Assembly: GCF_002835735.1 (NCBI RefSeq)
Contig: NZ_PISD01000049.1
Coordinates: 17,706-81,705 of the forward strand
Direction: 5' to 3'
Source: Cytobacillus horneckiae
Lineage (GTDB): Bacteria; Bacillota; Bacilli; Bacillales; Cytobacillaceae
Length of the DNA: 64,000 nt
A program made the translations under genes and the position numbers. Shown in pieces: positions 8,541 to 17,260 of this stretch. The notes under the pieces were generated by a model. That model searched no databases and was not told where the DNA came from. It saw only the letters and a list, made by a program, of their open reading frames with translations. Each line of letters starts with the position of its first letter. The stretch's first letter is position 1.

Positions 8541-8872
8541 AACACTGGCCGCATCAGATATGAGCTTGATAACATTGTATCCGTGGAGAATTCATTAATT
8601 TCCTACTATATAATTGGACAAGGATTAACATGCGAAGCACACTAATGTCAGAGGAATGCCCATTTCATACATATGGGTTCATCTTTAATAGAAAATATAA
8701 GGAGGCTTCCCCCTACCAATCCAAATCAGCAAATATAAAAAGATAAATGGCTGATTCAACATATACTCCTCCGTCAAGGGGGTTTTTCTTGTTAATCAAA
8801 CGTTTGATTAAACATGATTGATCGGGGCAGGTTACATCTTGATCAGCTTTCAAACAGAAAATACTTCCCTTA
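8541..8872. other. Intergenic region with a perfect operator-like palindrome
   Basis: Between the kinase and the convergent transporter gene. It holds a weak plus-strand hairpin around 8768-8786 (CTCC...GGGGG followed by TTTTTC, possibly the kinase terminator) and the 20-bp palindrome described separately. No coding frame is evident. Confidence 0.5.
8792..8811. repeat. Perfect 20-bp palindrome, operator-like
   Basis: TTAATCAAACGTTTGATTAA is a perfect inverted repeat with no loop, the geometry of an operator for a dimeric repressor (TetR or LacI/GntR type) rather than of a terminator. No repressor gene lies nearby and it is not directly upstream of a start codon. Confidence 0.5.
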
Positions 8873-8893
8873 TCAGGAAGCATTTTCTGTTTG
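8851..8893 (-). terminator. Long hairpin overlapping the 3' end of the transporter gene
   Basis: CAAACAGAAAATACTTCC (8851-8868) and its complement at 8876-8893 pair with one mismatch. The stem includes the last codons and stop of the gene ending at 8873. There is no clear T tract, so it could stabilise the 3' end rather than terminate. Confidence 0.45.
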
Positions 8894-9511
8894 CTCAGCC
8901 ATCACCGATTCTTGACGCCTAATAAAATTCACGACTAAATACACAAGCGGCGTAATGCAAATCGATGCGATAAATTTGAATGCGTATTGGGAGACAATTA
9001 ATCCCCCGAGTACTGATAGTGGCATTGTGCCATAGAAAGCAATGGTAATAAATATAGTAGTATCCGCCAGTTGGCTGACCATTACAGCGACATTATTGCG
9101 GAGCCATAGTTTCTTGCGGCCATGCCTCATTTTTAGGTGATTGAATACATACACGACTATGGTTTGACTAATTGCGTACGACACCAGGCTAGCTAAAATC
9201 ACACGAAAGCTTCCGCTTAATATTATTTCGAATGAGACTTGCTCTGTAAAAACAGGGGCTGCCGGAAGATTAATTGTTATTATGATAAAGATAATCGCAA
9301 GCATTTGTGTAATCAAGCCAGCTTTAACCGTTCGCTGTCCTTCCTTCTTCCCATACACTTCTACAATGATGTCGATAATAGGATAAGTGAAGATGAAGAT
9401 CACAACTGCAGCTGGCAGAATCGCAAGGTTTCCGATGCTGAACAGCTTTACAGCAACTATATTTGCTAAAATGAGCAGCCCGACATAAATTCCATTTAAA
9501 TATAAAATCAT
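8873..9511 (-). CDS. Queuosine-precursor transporter (VUT/YhhQ family)
   Basis: 212 residues, about six hydrophobic helices ([40 protein letters not shown] and others). The family pattern [24 protein letters not shown]...[12 protein letters not shown] is that of Vut_1/YhhQ proteins, which carry the queuosine precursors preQ0/preQ1. It overlaps queF by four bases (ATGA), so the two are translated together, and both fall under the preQ1 riboswitch upstream of queF. Import of preQ0, which QueF then reduces, is the natural reading. B. subtilis has a similar gene, ypdP. Confidence 0.85.
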   Translation of the reverse strand: MILYLNGIYVGLLILANIVAVKLFSIGNLAILPAAVVIFIFTYPIIDIIVEVYGKKEGQRTVKAGLITQMLAIIFIIITINLPAAPVFTEQVSFEIILSGSFRVILASLVSYAISQTIVVYVFNHLKMRHGRKKLWLRNNVAVMVSQLADTTIFITIAFYGTMPLSVLGGLIVSQYAFKFIASICITPLVYLVVNFIRRQESVMAEQTENAS

Positions 9512-10008
9512 CTATTGTCCACTTTCTCAGGGTATAAATCATGATTCATCATGCGGTAGTCAGCCATCTCTTCATATTTTGTACCAGGACGGCCATAGTT
9601 GCACCAAGGATCAATGGAAATGCCGCCACGCGGAGTGAATTTGCCCCAAACTTCAATATAGCGGGGATCAAGCAGCTTAATTAAATCATTCATAATAATA
9701 TTCACACAGTCCTCATGGAAATCCCCATGGTTTCTAAAGCTGAACAAATATAATTTTAAAGATTTGCTTTCTACTATTTTTTTATCAGGAACATAAGAAA
9801 TATACATCGTTGCAAAATCTGGTTGCCCTGTAATTGGACAAAGGCTAGTAAACTCCGGACAATTGAATTTAACGAAGTAATCGCGATTGGAATGCAAACT
9901 ATCCACTGCTTCTAATACCTCTGGAGCATAATCAGATGGATACTGTGTATGTTGATTTCCCAATAATGTTAAATCTTTTAAACCTTCTTCATTTTTTCGG
10001 CCAGACAT
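9508..10008 (-). CDS. queF: NADPH-dependent 7-cyano-7-deazaguanine (preQ0) reductase QueF
   Basis: 166 residues, the length of the short unimodular QueF. It reduces the nitrile of preQ0 to the aminomethyl group of preQ1 in queuosine synthesis. The active-site segment [17 protein letters not shown] holds the nucleophilic Cys (in SLCPITG) and the proton-donor Asp (QPDFA). The NADPH/QueF motif [20 protein letters not shown] follows, and [13 protein letters not shown] is near the C-terminus. The start [10 protein letters not shown] follows AAGGAGGTTTTTTC. The synthesis genes queCDE are not here; only reductase plus transporter are kept together, which suggests salvage. Confidence 0.96.
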   Translation of the reverse strand: MSGRKNEEGLKDLTLLGNQHTQYPSDYAPEVLEAVDSLHSNRDYFVKFNCPEFTSLCPITGQPDFATMYISYVPDKKIVESKSLKLYLFSFRNHGDFHEDCVNIIMNDLIKLLDPRYIEVWGKFTPRGGISIDPWCNYGRPGTKYEEMADYRMMNHDLYPEKVDNR

Positions 10009-10084
10009 GAAAAAACCTCCTTGAAATATGTACCCGGCTTTTTTTCAGAGAGAGGCTCCTTCTAAAAATTTAATAGATAAAGAA

Positions 10085-10114
10085 CAAAAAAGCCATGTCC
10101 AATATGGACATGGC
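10085..10114 (-). terminator. Terminator of the preQ1 riboswitch
   Basis: On the minus strand GCCATGTCCA - TAT - TGGACATGGC gives a perfect 10-bp stem followed by TTTTTTG. It lies 15 nt downstream of the preQ1 aptamer and upstream of queF, so it is the expression platform: ligand binding should favour termination. Confidence 0.9.
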
Positions 10115-10128
10115 GTATCGTCATGTAT

Positions 10129-10170
10129 CCATAGTTTTTTATAGAGGGTTTATCGCTATGAACCTCTCCC
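10129..10170 (-). promoter_or_regulatory. PreQ1-I riboswitch aptamer
   Basis: The minus strand reads AGAGGTTCATAGC, then ACCCTCTATAAAAAACTA: the P1 hairpin AGAGGTTC/..CCCTCT and the A-rich tail ending AAAAAACTA that forms the pseudoknot of the class I preQ1 aptamer. It precedes queF and the queuosine-precursor transporter, its usual targets. A GC-rich hairpin (CCCGAG...CCCGGG) lies just upstream. Confidence 0.92.
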
Positions 10171-10238
10171 GGGCCAACTGCTCGGGTTTCAACTTTTATT
10201 AGTTTATAAGATGTTCGTTGATTCGTCAATTATAATTA

Positions 10239-11303
10239 TCAAGTAGCATAAACTTCATGGCCATCTGACTCATCACGAATTTCTCCTACAATTTCCGAAA
10301 GAATATCTTCCATTGTAACAAGACCAACCGTTACGCCATTTCCATCTGTTACAATGGCCATATGCGTGCGGGTTTGCTGCATTTTTAAGAACACATCTTT
10401 AATCGAGATGGATTGCTTAAAGCGCGGAATATCATGAATGAACTCATCAACCTCACTTTTTCTTCCAGCCGCAATGCTCGTAAGCATCTCTTTCGTATTA
10501 ATAAAGCCGATAAAGTCTTCCTCTTGATTGCTCACGTCATTAACCGGATAACGCGTATATTCATACTCATCAATGACTTCAATCATTTCAGCCAAAGAAC
10601 GATGCTTCTCAATCGTAATCATTTCAGCTCTCGGAATCATAATATCCTTTAGCTTCCGCTCATCAAACGCAAAGATATTTTCTAAATAGGCGAGCTCTGT
10701 CTGATTGATTTCGCCGCCTTCATAGCTTTGAGTGACGATAAGCTTCAATTCTTCCTCAGAGTGAACTGTATCATGTCCTGCCGGCTTTACACCAAAGATT
10801 TTAAGGAGCTGTCTTGCAGAACCGTTAAGGATGCGGATAATAGGACTCATAATTTTGCCAAACCAATATAGCGGCGGTGCTAAAATTAAAGTCATTTTTT
10901 CTGCATATTGAATCGCCAGTGTTTTTGGCGCAAGTTCACCAATTACAACATGCAAGAAAGTAACAATTGCCAATGCAATGAAGTATGAAAGCACTGTTGC
11001 TACTGCAGCTGGCACATTAAACTCATCAAATACAGGCTCGAGGATTTTCTGTACAGTTGGTTCACCTAAAGCTCCTAATACTAGAGCTGTAATCGTAATA
11101 CCTAGCTGACAAGCAGACAAGTAGTAGTCAAGATCGTGTGCGACTTTTTTCGCCATCTTCGCTTTTTTATTTCCTTCAGCAATCAATTGATCAATCCTCG
11201 ACATCCTTACCTTTAAGATCGAGAACTCTGCTCCCACGAAGAAAGCAGTTAGAAGAATAAACACTGCTACTAAAAATAAATTTAAAATAATTATACCGTC
11301 CAA
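10239..11303 (-). CDS. CNNM/CBS-domain membrane transporter, short paralogue
   Basis: 354 residues starting at a TTG. An N-terminal DUF21/CNNM domain with about four membrane segments (ILNLFLVAVFILLTAFFVGA; LSACQLGITITALVLGALG) is followed by a CBS pair (IMIPRAEMITIEKHRS; IGFINTKEMLTS; MAIVTDGNGVTVGLVTMEDI). It ends at IVGEIRDESDGHEVYAT and so lacks the CorC_HlyC domain that its neighbour has. CNNM proteins such as B. subtilis MpfA export Mg2+. It is a tandem duplicate of the next gene, in the same orientation, 39 bp downstream. mgtE further upstream supports a Mg2+ role. The truncated end may alter regulation. Confidence 0.85.
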   Translation of the reverse strand: MDGIIILNLFLVAVFILLTAFFVGAEFSILKVRMSRIDQLIAEGNKKAKMAKKVAHDLDYYLSACQLGITITALVLGALGEPTVQKILEPVFDEFNVPAAVATVLSYFIALAIVTFLHVVIGELAPKTLAIQYAEKMTLILAPPLYWFGKIMSPIIRILNGSARQLLKIFGVKPAGHDTVHSEEELKLIVTQSYEGGEINQTELAYLENIFAFDERKLKDIMIPRAEMITIEKHRSLAEMIEVIDEYEYTRYPVNDVSNQEEDFIGFINTKEMLTSIAAGRKSEVDEFIHDIPRFKQSISIKDVFLKMQQTRTHMAIVTDGNGVTVGLVTMEDILSEIVGEIRDESDGHEVYAT

Positions 11304-11336
11304 TTATTTCCCTCTTCCTTGAGGGATTCACCTCCA
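11304..11336 (-). promoter_or_regulatory. Leader hairpin over the ribosome site of the short CNNM gene
   Basis: The leader reads GGAGGTGAATCCCTC-AAGGAA-GAGGG-AAATAATTG. CCCTC/GAGGG can pair and the second arm is the Shine-Dalgarno for the TTG start. The same design precedes the upstream paralogue. Confidence 0.45.
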
Positions 11337-11342
11337 AGATGA

Positions 11343-12683
11343 TTACGTGAATGAATGAGGGGCTTCCTCTTCTATTTCTTGTTCAAAATGCTGATGGAAA
11401 ATCACTTGTTTGATTTGATAGTTATCCATTTCAGCAATCGTCCATAAATGCTTGCCATGTTTTATTTCATCGCCATTTTGTAATGCATCGACATTTTTAA
11501 ACTGAACCCATCCAGCAATTGTATCAATGTCTTCACTATCTTCAAAGACAAGCCCAAAGCGCTCTTCAAGTTCCGATAAAAGAACACGGCCGCTAATTGT
11601 ATATTTATTTTCCCCGGACTTGCGAATATCGGCCACTTCATCGTCATCAAATTCATCGCGAATTTCACCAACAAGCTCTTCTAAAACATCCTCCATCGTT
11701 AAAACGCCAGATGTTCCGCCATACTCATCCATAACAACTGTCATATGAACCTGCTCTTGCTGCATTTTCAATAAAGCATCTTGAATGCTTGTTACTTCAA
11801 CAACAAAGGGCACGTTACGCACATATTCCTCCAGCCGGCTTTCTCTGCCAGCAACGATATGACTCAACATTTTTTTCGCATTTACTATACCGATAATCCG
11901 ATCCTTATCCCCGTCTTCTACAACAGGATAGCGCGTATAATTATGCTCATCTAAAATACTAATAATTTCCTCGTAGCTCATATCTTTATCAATTGTGACA
12001 AGATCTGTTCTCGGCACCATGATATCTTTCGCAACACGCTCATCAAAAGAAAAAACATTTTCCAGATATTTAAGCTCTGTTTGGTCAATTGCTCCGCCTT
12101 GGAAGCTTTGTGCCATGATAATTTTTAATTCCTCTTCCGAATAAGCCTGCTCATGACCTGCCGGCTGAACACCGAACATACGAAGAAGCACTCGGGATGC
12201 ACCATTTAATGTTTGTATGAGTGGATACATTATTTTGCCAAACCAGTATAATGGTCCCGCAAGCAGCAACGTCATTTTTTCAGAAAACTGAATCGCTAAA
12301 GTTTTCGGCGCCATTTCACCAACGACCACGTGAAGATAGGTAACGAGAATAAATGCAATGGCGTAAGAAGCAGCTGAAGCAGCAGCATCAGATAAATTTA
12401 GCCAATCAAACACAGGGTACATTAAGCTTTTTACAGCGGGTTTACCTAACGCACCAAGTCCTAACGCAGTGACAGTAATCCCTAGTTGACAGGCAGATAA
12501 ATAATAATCAAGATCTGTCGCCACCTTCTTCGCCAGCACAGCTTTTTTGTTGCCCTCTGCAATTAATTGATCAATCCGTGACATCCGGATTTTCACAACG
12601 GCAAATTCAGAAGCAACAAAGAATGCCGTCAATGCAAGTAAAATTACTAGTAAAATAAGATTCATTATGGTAATTATGTCCAA
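11343..12683 (-). CDS. CNNM/CorC family membrane transporter (Mg2+ efflux type), full length
   Basis: 446 residues from a TTG start. It has an N-terminal CNNM (DUF21) membrane domain, a CBS pair in the middle (IMVPRTDLVTIDKDMS; IIGIVNAKKMLS; MTVVMDEYGGTSGVLTMEDV) and a C-terminal CorC_HlyC domain (YTISGRVLLSELEERFGL ... DTIAGWVQF). This is the full architecture of bacterial CNNM/YhdP/MpfA proteins, linked to Mg2+ export and tolerance. The downstream gene is a shorter copy. A TTG start follows a hairpin that includes its ribosome site. Upstream is an unusually long leader region (about 890 bp to mgtE). Confidence 0.88.
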   Translation of the reverse strand: MDIITIMNLILLVILLALTAFFVASEFAVVKIRMSRIDQLIAEGNKKAVLAKKVATDLDYYLSACQLGITVTALGLGALGKPAVKSLMYPVFDWLNLSDAAASAASYAIAFILVTYLHVVVGEMAPKTLAIQFSEKMTLLLAGPLYWFGKIMYPLIQTLNGASRVLLRMFGVQPAGHEQAYSEEELKIIMAQSFQGGAIDQTELKYLENVFSFDERVAKDIMVPRTDLVTIDKDMSYEEIISILDEHNYTRYPVVEDGDKDRIIGIVNAKKMLSHIVAGRESRLEEYVRNVPFVVEVTSIQDALLKMQQEQVHMTVVMDEYGGTSGVLTMEDVLEELVGEIRDEFDDDEVADIRKSGENKYTISGRVLLSELEERFGLVFEDSEDIDTIAGWVQFKNVDALQNGDEIKHGKHLWTIAEMDNYQIKQVIFHQHFEQEIEEEAPHSFT

Positions 12684-12714
12684 TTATTTCCCTCTCTTGA
12701 GGGATTCACCTCCA
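12684..12714 (-). promoter_or_regulatory. Leader hairpin over the ribosome site of the full-length CNNM gene
   Basis: GGAGGTGAATCCCTC-AAGA-GAGGG-AAATAATTG: the arms CCCTC and GAGGG pair across a 4-base loop, and GAGGG is the ribosome site for the TTG. A GTG 26 bases upstream of the TTG, inside GGAGGTG, is out of frame with the gene. Confidence 0.45.
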
Positions 12715-12925
12715 GAAATAGTTAAAGCTAATTCAATCGTTTTATTGCATTTAATTACTTATCATCAAGTATGCGAAATACATTTTTTCTGTTTGCAGTT
12801 AAGTTAGTTTACCCTCATAACGATTGATTTCATCCTGGACTTTACTCACAATTATCGTCTGACCTTTGTTCTATTTTGTATAAATGAACCTTCAGATTCA
12901 AATAATATACCATCGCTAATTCTTC

Positions 12926-13078
12926 CTAATTATTCAGGACATCCAATGGATAAGACGATTGTTTGAAGAGGATGTGCTCTACACGCAGCAATAATGGTTG
13001 TGTAGTGCAATCAATCATTTGTGAAATGAATTTGTTTAATTTCGCCACTTGCCAATTCTCATGAAACGCCTTCCCAAT
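12926..13078 (-). CDS. Putative small protein with an ATT start
   Basis: Behind AGGAGGGAAGTCC an ATT opens a 50-codon frame, GKAFHENWQVAKLNKFISQM ... PLDVLNN, ending TAG. The ribosome site is excellent and the composition protein-like (amphipathic helix, basic N-terminus), but the start codon is rare. It may be a real small protein whose start is ATT, a broken small gene, or chance. It lies in the long leader upstream of the CNNM genes on the same strand. I do not recognise it. Confidence 0.35.
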   Translation of the reverse strand: MGKAFHENWQVAKLNKFISQMIDCTTQPLLLRVEHILFKQSSYPLDVLNN

Positions 13079-13339
13079 GGACTTCCCTCCTTTTTATTAC
13101 TTGCAATCTATTTATCAATTAAAGTGATACGTTCCACTTTTCATTTATTTCTAATTTAGTTAAGAACAACATATACAATCATCACGCAAACTATTACGTT
13201 ATAGTTTATGAGAAAATTATATAATGTATAGGATATGAAATCAAGTGATACCTTAATTAGTTAATTTCCGTAAAAGTGTAGCACATCTCCTCTGATCAAC
13301 CTTTTACAGTTTTTTATTTTTTATTGAAAAAGAGGCAAT
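13079..13339. other. AT-rich intergenic stretch
   Basis: Very AT-rich sequence upstream of the putative small gene and the CNNM operon. It presumably contains the promoter. I see no strong hairpin, riboswitch or coding frame. Confidence 0.4.
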
Positions 13340-13365
13340 AAAAAAAGACTTGCTTCAGCAAGTCT
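13340..13365 (-). terminator. Terminator hairpin, distal copy, after mgtE
   Basis: Minus strand: AGACTTGC - TGAA - GCAAGTCT followed by TTTTTT. A perfect 8-bp stem. A second copy of the same stem core lies at 13551-13571, right after the mgtE stop, where the T tract is poorer. Confidence 0.8.
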
Positions 13366-13571
13366 CAGGCTGTAGAGAAACTTATAACAAAAATAAAAAT
13401 GAAGGGATTCGGATTTTTCGAGGTTTATCGCTCGCTTCCTTCGCGGTTCGAGCTTCGAGCCGCTTCAGCGCTATGCACCTTTAGTGTCTCGACTGCCTCG
13501 CACCTCTCAAAACCAACTAGAATTATTAATTATCACTTTCTCAACACTCTGAGACTTGCTTCAGCAAGACT
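13345..13571. repeat. Duplicated hairpin pair flanking a 190-bp insert
   Basis: The core ACTTGCTTCAGCAAG occurs at 13348-13362 and 13553-13567 in the same orientation, each adjoining 'tctcag/ctgag' sequence. The 190 bp between them is more GC-rich than its surroundings (GAGCTTCGAGCCGCTTCAGC and nearby) and codes for nothing convincing. It looks like an insertion that duplicated or split the mgtE terminator. Confidence 0.5.
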
Positions 13572-13576
13572 GCTTT

Positions 13577-14944
13577 TCAAACTAATTGATCTAATAGTGT
13601 TGTAGCAATTGAGAAATAGATTAATAAGCTTAAAATGTCGTTTAATGTTGTAATGAACGGACCTGAGGCAACTGCGGGATCGATTTTCAATTTATTGATG
13701 ACAAGCGGGACCATTGCCCCAATAACCGCCGCCATACTTAAGGCAAAAAATAATGATACACCCACAATAAATGCCAACAGCCAATTGCCATTATAAAAAA
13801 TGCTAATGATGCCCATGAGTACAATCATGCATACAACCCCGAGCATTGTTCCAGTTCCAAGCTCTCTTTTAACAATTTTCCACACGCCGGTTTTTTCTAT
13901 TGATCCAGTAGCCAGTCCTCTGACAGCAACGGCTAATGACTGTGTTCCTGTGTTACCCGCAGTGCCCATAATCAATGGCATAAAAGCGGCCAGCAGCACA
14001 ATTTGTTCGAGTGTTTCTTCAAATTGACCGATAATATTCGCTGTGATTAAACCGAAAAACATTAATAAGATAATCCATGGTGCCCGTTTTTTTGCGGCAG
14101 TAAATGCTGTCAGGTTCACATCTGTTGCACCTTTAGAAGCTGTGAATTCATCAAAATCCTCTGCCGCTTCTTCTTCCAGCACATCAATGACATCATCCAC
14201 GGTTATAATTCCGACCAACTTTTTATCAGGTGTTACGACCGGTACAGCAAGGAAGTCATACTCTTTGATGAGATGAGCGACTTCTTCCTGATCGGCATTT
14301 TCGAACACCGATACAACTTGAGTGCTCATGATTTCATCAACTGTTTGATCTGGCTGTGCAATAATTAAGTCTCTCAATGATACAACACCTGCAAGGTGGT
14401 GGTTCTCATCAATCACATATAAATAATAGATTGTTTCGGCATCAACGGCTGTTTGCCGCAGTTCATCTATCACTTCGTTGGCAGTTGATTGGACAGAAAG
14501 ATGAATAAATTCTTTCGTCATAATGGCACCGGCTGTTCTTGGTGCATAAGCCATTAGCTCAATTACTTTATTCGCTTCTTCCTGATCCATCGACTGCAGG
14601 ATATCATCGGCATTTTCAACTTCCATTTCTAAAAGAAAGTCTGCCACATCATCTGCAGGCATGTAATTAAACATCGCTACGGCATATTGAAACCCAAGCT
14701 GATTGAATACTTCTGATTGTTCATGCAAATCAAGTCCTTGAAAAATATCAGAGAACTCTTCAGGACTCAAAAATAACAATACTTGCTTCTGTCCGGCAAG
14801 TTCCAGTGATTGAAATACTTCGACTTGATCAGTCGGATGAAGCTCCAAAAACGTTTCGCGAAAAGCCTTTAGGTTTCGTTCCGACAAATGCTTTACGATA
14901 AGTTTTTGATAATCTTTTCTATCTTTGTTTTTTAGTTTGTTCAT
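13577..14944 (-). CDS. mgtE: Magnesium transporter MgtE
   Basis: 455 residues, the usual MgtE length. An N-terminal helical domain (LHPTDQVEVFQSLELAGQ; NYMPADDVADFLLEME), two CBS domains (IMTKEFIHLSVQSTANEV; IMSTQVVSVFENADQEEV) and a C-terminal part of five membrane helices carry the Mg2+ pore signature PLIMGTAGNTGTQSLAVAVR. It is a Mg2+-gated channel for magnesium uptake. It is preceded by an M-box riboswitch and terminator, giving feedback by Mg2+, and followed by a duplicated terminator. The start at MNKLKNKDRK follows ACGGAGGGGTCGTA. Confidence 0.96.
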   Translation of the reverse strand: MNKLKNKDRKDYQKLIVKHLSERNLKAFRETFLELHPTDQVEVFQSLELAGQKQVLLFLSPEEFSDIFQGLDLHEQSEVFNQLGFQYAVAMFNYMPADDVADFLLEMEVENADDILQSMDQEEANKVIELMAYAPRTAGAIMTKEFIHLSVQSTANEVIDELRQTAVDAETIYYLYVIDENHHLAGVVSLRDLIIAQPDQTVDEIMSTQVVSVFENADQEEVAHLIKEYDFLAVPVVTPDKKLVGIITVDDVIDVLEEEAAEDFDEFTASKGATDVNLTAFTAAKKRAPWIILLMFFGLITANIIGQFEETLEQIVLLAAFMPLIMGTAGNTGTQSLAVAVRGLATGSIEKTGVWKIVKRELGTGTMLGVVCMIVLMGIISIFYNGNWLLAFIVGVSLFFALSMAAVIGAMVPLVINKLKIDPAVASGPFITTLNDILSLLIYFSIATTLLDQLV

Positions 14945-15133
14945 TACGACCCCTCCGTTTGCGAAGAGAGCCTATTTATTCTGTAGGGTAGCTTTGGTGC
15001 AGAACAAATACCCTCCTCGAACGATATATTTTAAACTCAATTGACTGAATGACCTCGGACTGGGAATACTATCCATCCTACACCACCCCCTTGTTCATTT
15101 TCTTTAGTAGCTTGTGTAAACCAAACAATAATC

Positions 15134-15161
15134 AAAAAAGCACCTCCATCAATGGAGGTGC
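15134..15161 (-). terminator. Terminator of the mgtE M-box leader
   Basis: Minus strand: GCACCTCCAT - TG - ATGGAGGTGC followed by TTTTTTG. It lies between the M-box aptamer and mgtE and acts as its expression platform. A second weaker inverted element lies closer to mgtE. Confidence 0.9.
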
Positions 15162-15212
15162 GGAATGCATACAAAATACAGCATGTACTTTTCATACAAG
15201 CGTTCTGCTTTT

Positions 15213-15366
15213 CCTCCATTCGTAGAGCTTTAGCACTGTGCAGCATAGGCATAGCCAGCTGCGTTAAAAACCACCTTATGTCGATGGTTTCTGTTGACCC
15301 ATTGGCGTCTTTGGACATTTTTGGGCAGCAGCGTATCTCCAGCACAGGAGCCTCACCTAACGAGGA
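15213..15366 (-). promoter_or_regulatory. M-box (ykoK) Mg2+ riboswitch upstream of mgtE
   Basis: The minus strand carries the hallmark blocks CCTCGTTAGGTGAGGCTCC, GGAGATACGCTGCTGCCC, CAAAGACGCCAATGGGTCAA, ACATAAGGTGGTTTTTAA, CGCAGCTGGC and CAGTGCTAAAGCTCTACG in the order of the M-box aptamer. An open frame across this region (15037-15345) is an artefact of the RNA. High Mg2+ should fold the aptamer and let the terminator form, lowering mgtE expression. Confidence 0.96.
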
Positions 15367-15460
15367 TATATAATTATTGCACTGTCAACTTTACAGCCGG
15401 CGAAAGCTTCTGTCAATAGCATAGCGGAATTTCCATTTAAAAATATGGCTATCTATTATT

Positions 15461-15500
15461 AAGAAAGGGCTTCCTCACATTTATGGAAGCCCCTTTCTTT
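15461..15500 (-). terminator. Terminator after the aldehyde dehydrogenase gene
   Basis: AAGAAAGGGCTTCC - loop - GGAAGCCCCTTTCTTT, a near-perfect long stem with T-rich flanks on both strands. It lies four bases after the stop of the dehydrogenase and could act in both directions. Confidence 0.8.
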
Positions 15501-15504
15501 ATGT

Positions 15505-16932
15505 CTATGCGTTGTATCCTAAAATGGCTTTAGGCTCGAGGAATTCTTCAATACCATAGTCTCCCCATTCCCGGCCAATGCCGGATTGTTTGAATCCACC
15601 AAATGGAGCTGAGAAATCAGTTCGTGGATTATTCACCTGCACTTGTCCGGCACGGATTCCTTTTGCTACTTTTTGCAATGTTTCTTTATCATTGCCGTAC
15701 ACATAGCCGGCTAGGCCGTAAATCGTGTCATTGGCAACCTTGATGGCTTCATCAATATCATCATAAGTGATGATGCTCATAACAGGACCAAATATTTCTT
15801 CCTGTGCAATCGTCATATCATTTTTCACGTCAGTAAACACAGTGATTTTCGTGAAATAGCCTTTTTCAAGTCCATCTGGTTTTCCTGTTCCACCAGCGAC
15901 AAGAGTAGCTCCCTCATCCATGCCTTTTTTAATATAGGATTGAACTGTATCCCATTGGTTGTCATCCACTAACGGGCCGACTGCCGTTTTTTTGTCCAGC
16001 GGATCGCCAACAGGAAAGGCTGCAATCACTTCTTTCACTGCCTCGACAAATTCGTCATGAATGGATTTTGGTACAAGCGTCCGTGTGGCTGCAGTACATA
16101 CTTGACCAGTGTTCATCGCGACATTAGCAACAGCGGTTTTGGCTGCTCCTTTAATATCCGCATCATCTAGAATGACAAGCGGCGACTTACCACCTAATTC
16201 AAGCGACACCTTTTTAATTCCAGATGCAGCATTTTCCATTATTTTTTAGCCAACCTCACCTGAGCCAGTAAATGAAACGAAATCAATATCAGGATGTGAG
16301 CTAATACCGTTACCAATCGTGGAACCAGAACCCGTTACTAGATTGAATACACCTTTTGGCAAACCTGCCGCCTCGAAAATCTCTGCTAAAAGGAAGGCTG
16401 CAAACGGTGTGTTGGATGCAGGCTTAAGTACAACTGTACTGCCGGCCGCAAACGCGCTTGCCAGTTTAGTTGACGTTTGATTCGTTGGAAAATTCCACGG
16501 CGTAATTAAGCCTGAGACGCCTATCGATTCCTTCCGGATGAGCGTCTCGCCCCGCTCCTCTTCAAATTGGAAGGTCTTTAATTCCTCTGCTGCCTGCCTA
16601 AAATGCTGCAGCCCCATTTGATAATGGACCTTGTCACTTTTAGAGATTGGTGAACCAAGCTCCGCTGTAATCACTTCTATTATATCGTCTTTTCTTTTTT
16701 CATATTCTTGGGCAATTTTTTCTAACAGTTCAATTCTCTCTTCTACAGTCGTCTGTGAGAAAGATGGAAAAGCCGCTTTTGCAGCAGCTACGGCACGATC
16801 CAAATCCTCTTCCGTACCCGAGCTAATTTTCCCGATGACCTCTTCCGTTGCCGGATTAATTACGTCAATTGTTTCAGACCCGGTTGAATCAACCCACTCG
16901 CCATTTATAAAGTGCTGTGTACGATTACGCAT
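15505..16932 (-). pseudogene. Aldehyde dehydrogenase broken by one in-frame stop
   Basis: The two halves are in the same frame: 16932-16246 ([16 protein letters not shown] to FTGSGEVG) and 16245-15505 ([20 protein letters not shown] to the end). They are joined by a single TAA at 16246-16248, where relatives have a lysine or other residue (GSGEVG-x-KIMENA). Without it the protein has about 475 residues, normal for NAD-dependent aldehyde dehydrogenases. The NAD-binding GSTIGNGI region, the catalytic Glu (LELGGKSP) and the catalytic Cys ([12 protein letters not shown]) are all intact. So this is either a very recent pseudogene, a sequencing error, or a case of readthrough. An ATG just after the stop could restart a non-functional C-terminal part. 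Confidence 0.85.
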
Positions 16933-17260
16933 ATATAATCAAGCTCCTTCTTGAATCATTATTGTTTATATTTGATTCATTCCCTTTGCACATTCGAGTA
17001 AACATGAACTTGATATTTATGCTTATCTATTTCAGTCAGAATAATTTTAAACTTATTGTAAAAACCTAACCACTAGTGTTAGCAGCTAACACTAAACTAC
17101 ACCGTGAAGGGATATACTTTGAATACTCTCTTTAGCTTGATTTCATCCTTTTGCTGATAAAATTTGCATTCATTATTAAAAGAAAAACAGACGTTTTCGA
17201 GTCTTTTTTTAGAATGCAGCCTCTGGCTAGATAATCATCGTGCTCTTTTCACAGCATGAA
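16933..17260. other. Intergenic stretch, no gene seen
   Basis: Upstream region of the aldehyde dehydrogenase gene (minus strand). It contains the short inverted pair CACTAGTG / GTTAGCAGCTAAC around 17070-17090, which could be an operator. Otherwise AT-rich and featureless. Confidence 0.4.

Noticed and set aside
13399..13605. 68-codon plus-strand frame
   Set aside because: Falls in the insert between the two terminator copies and runs into mgtE; no ribosome site.
15037..15345. 102-codon minus-strand open frame
   Set aside because: It lies across the M-box riboswitch and its terminator; the conserved RNA blocks explain the sequence.
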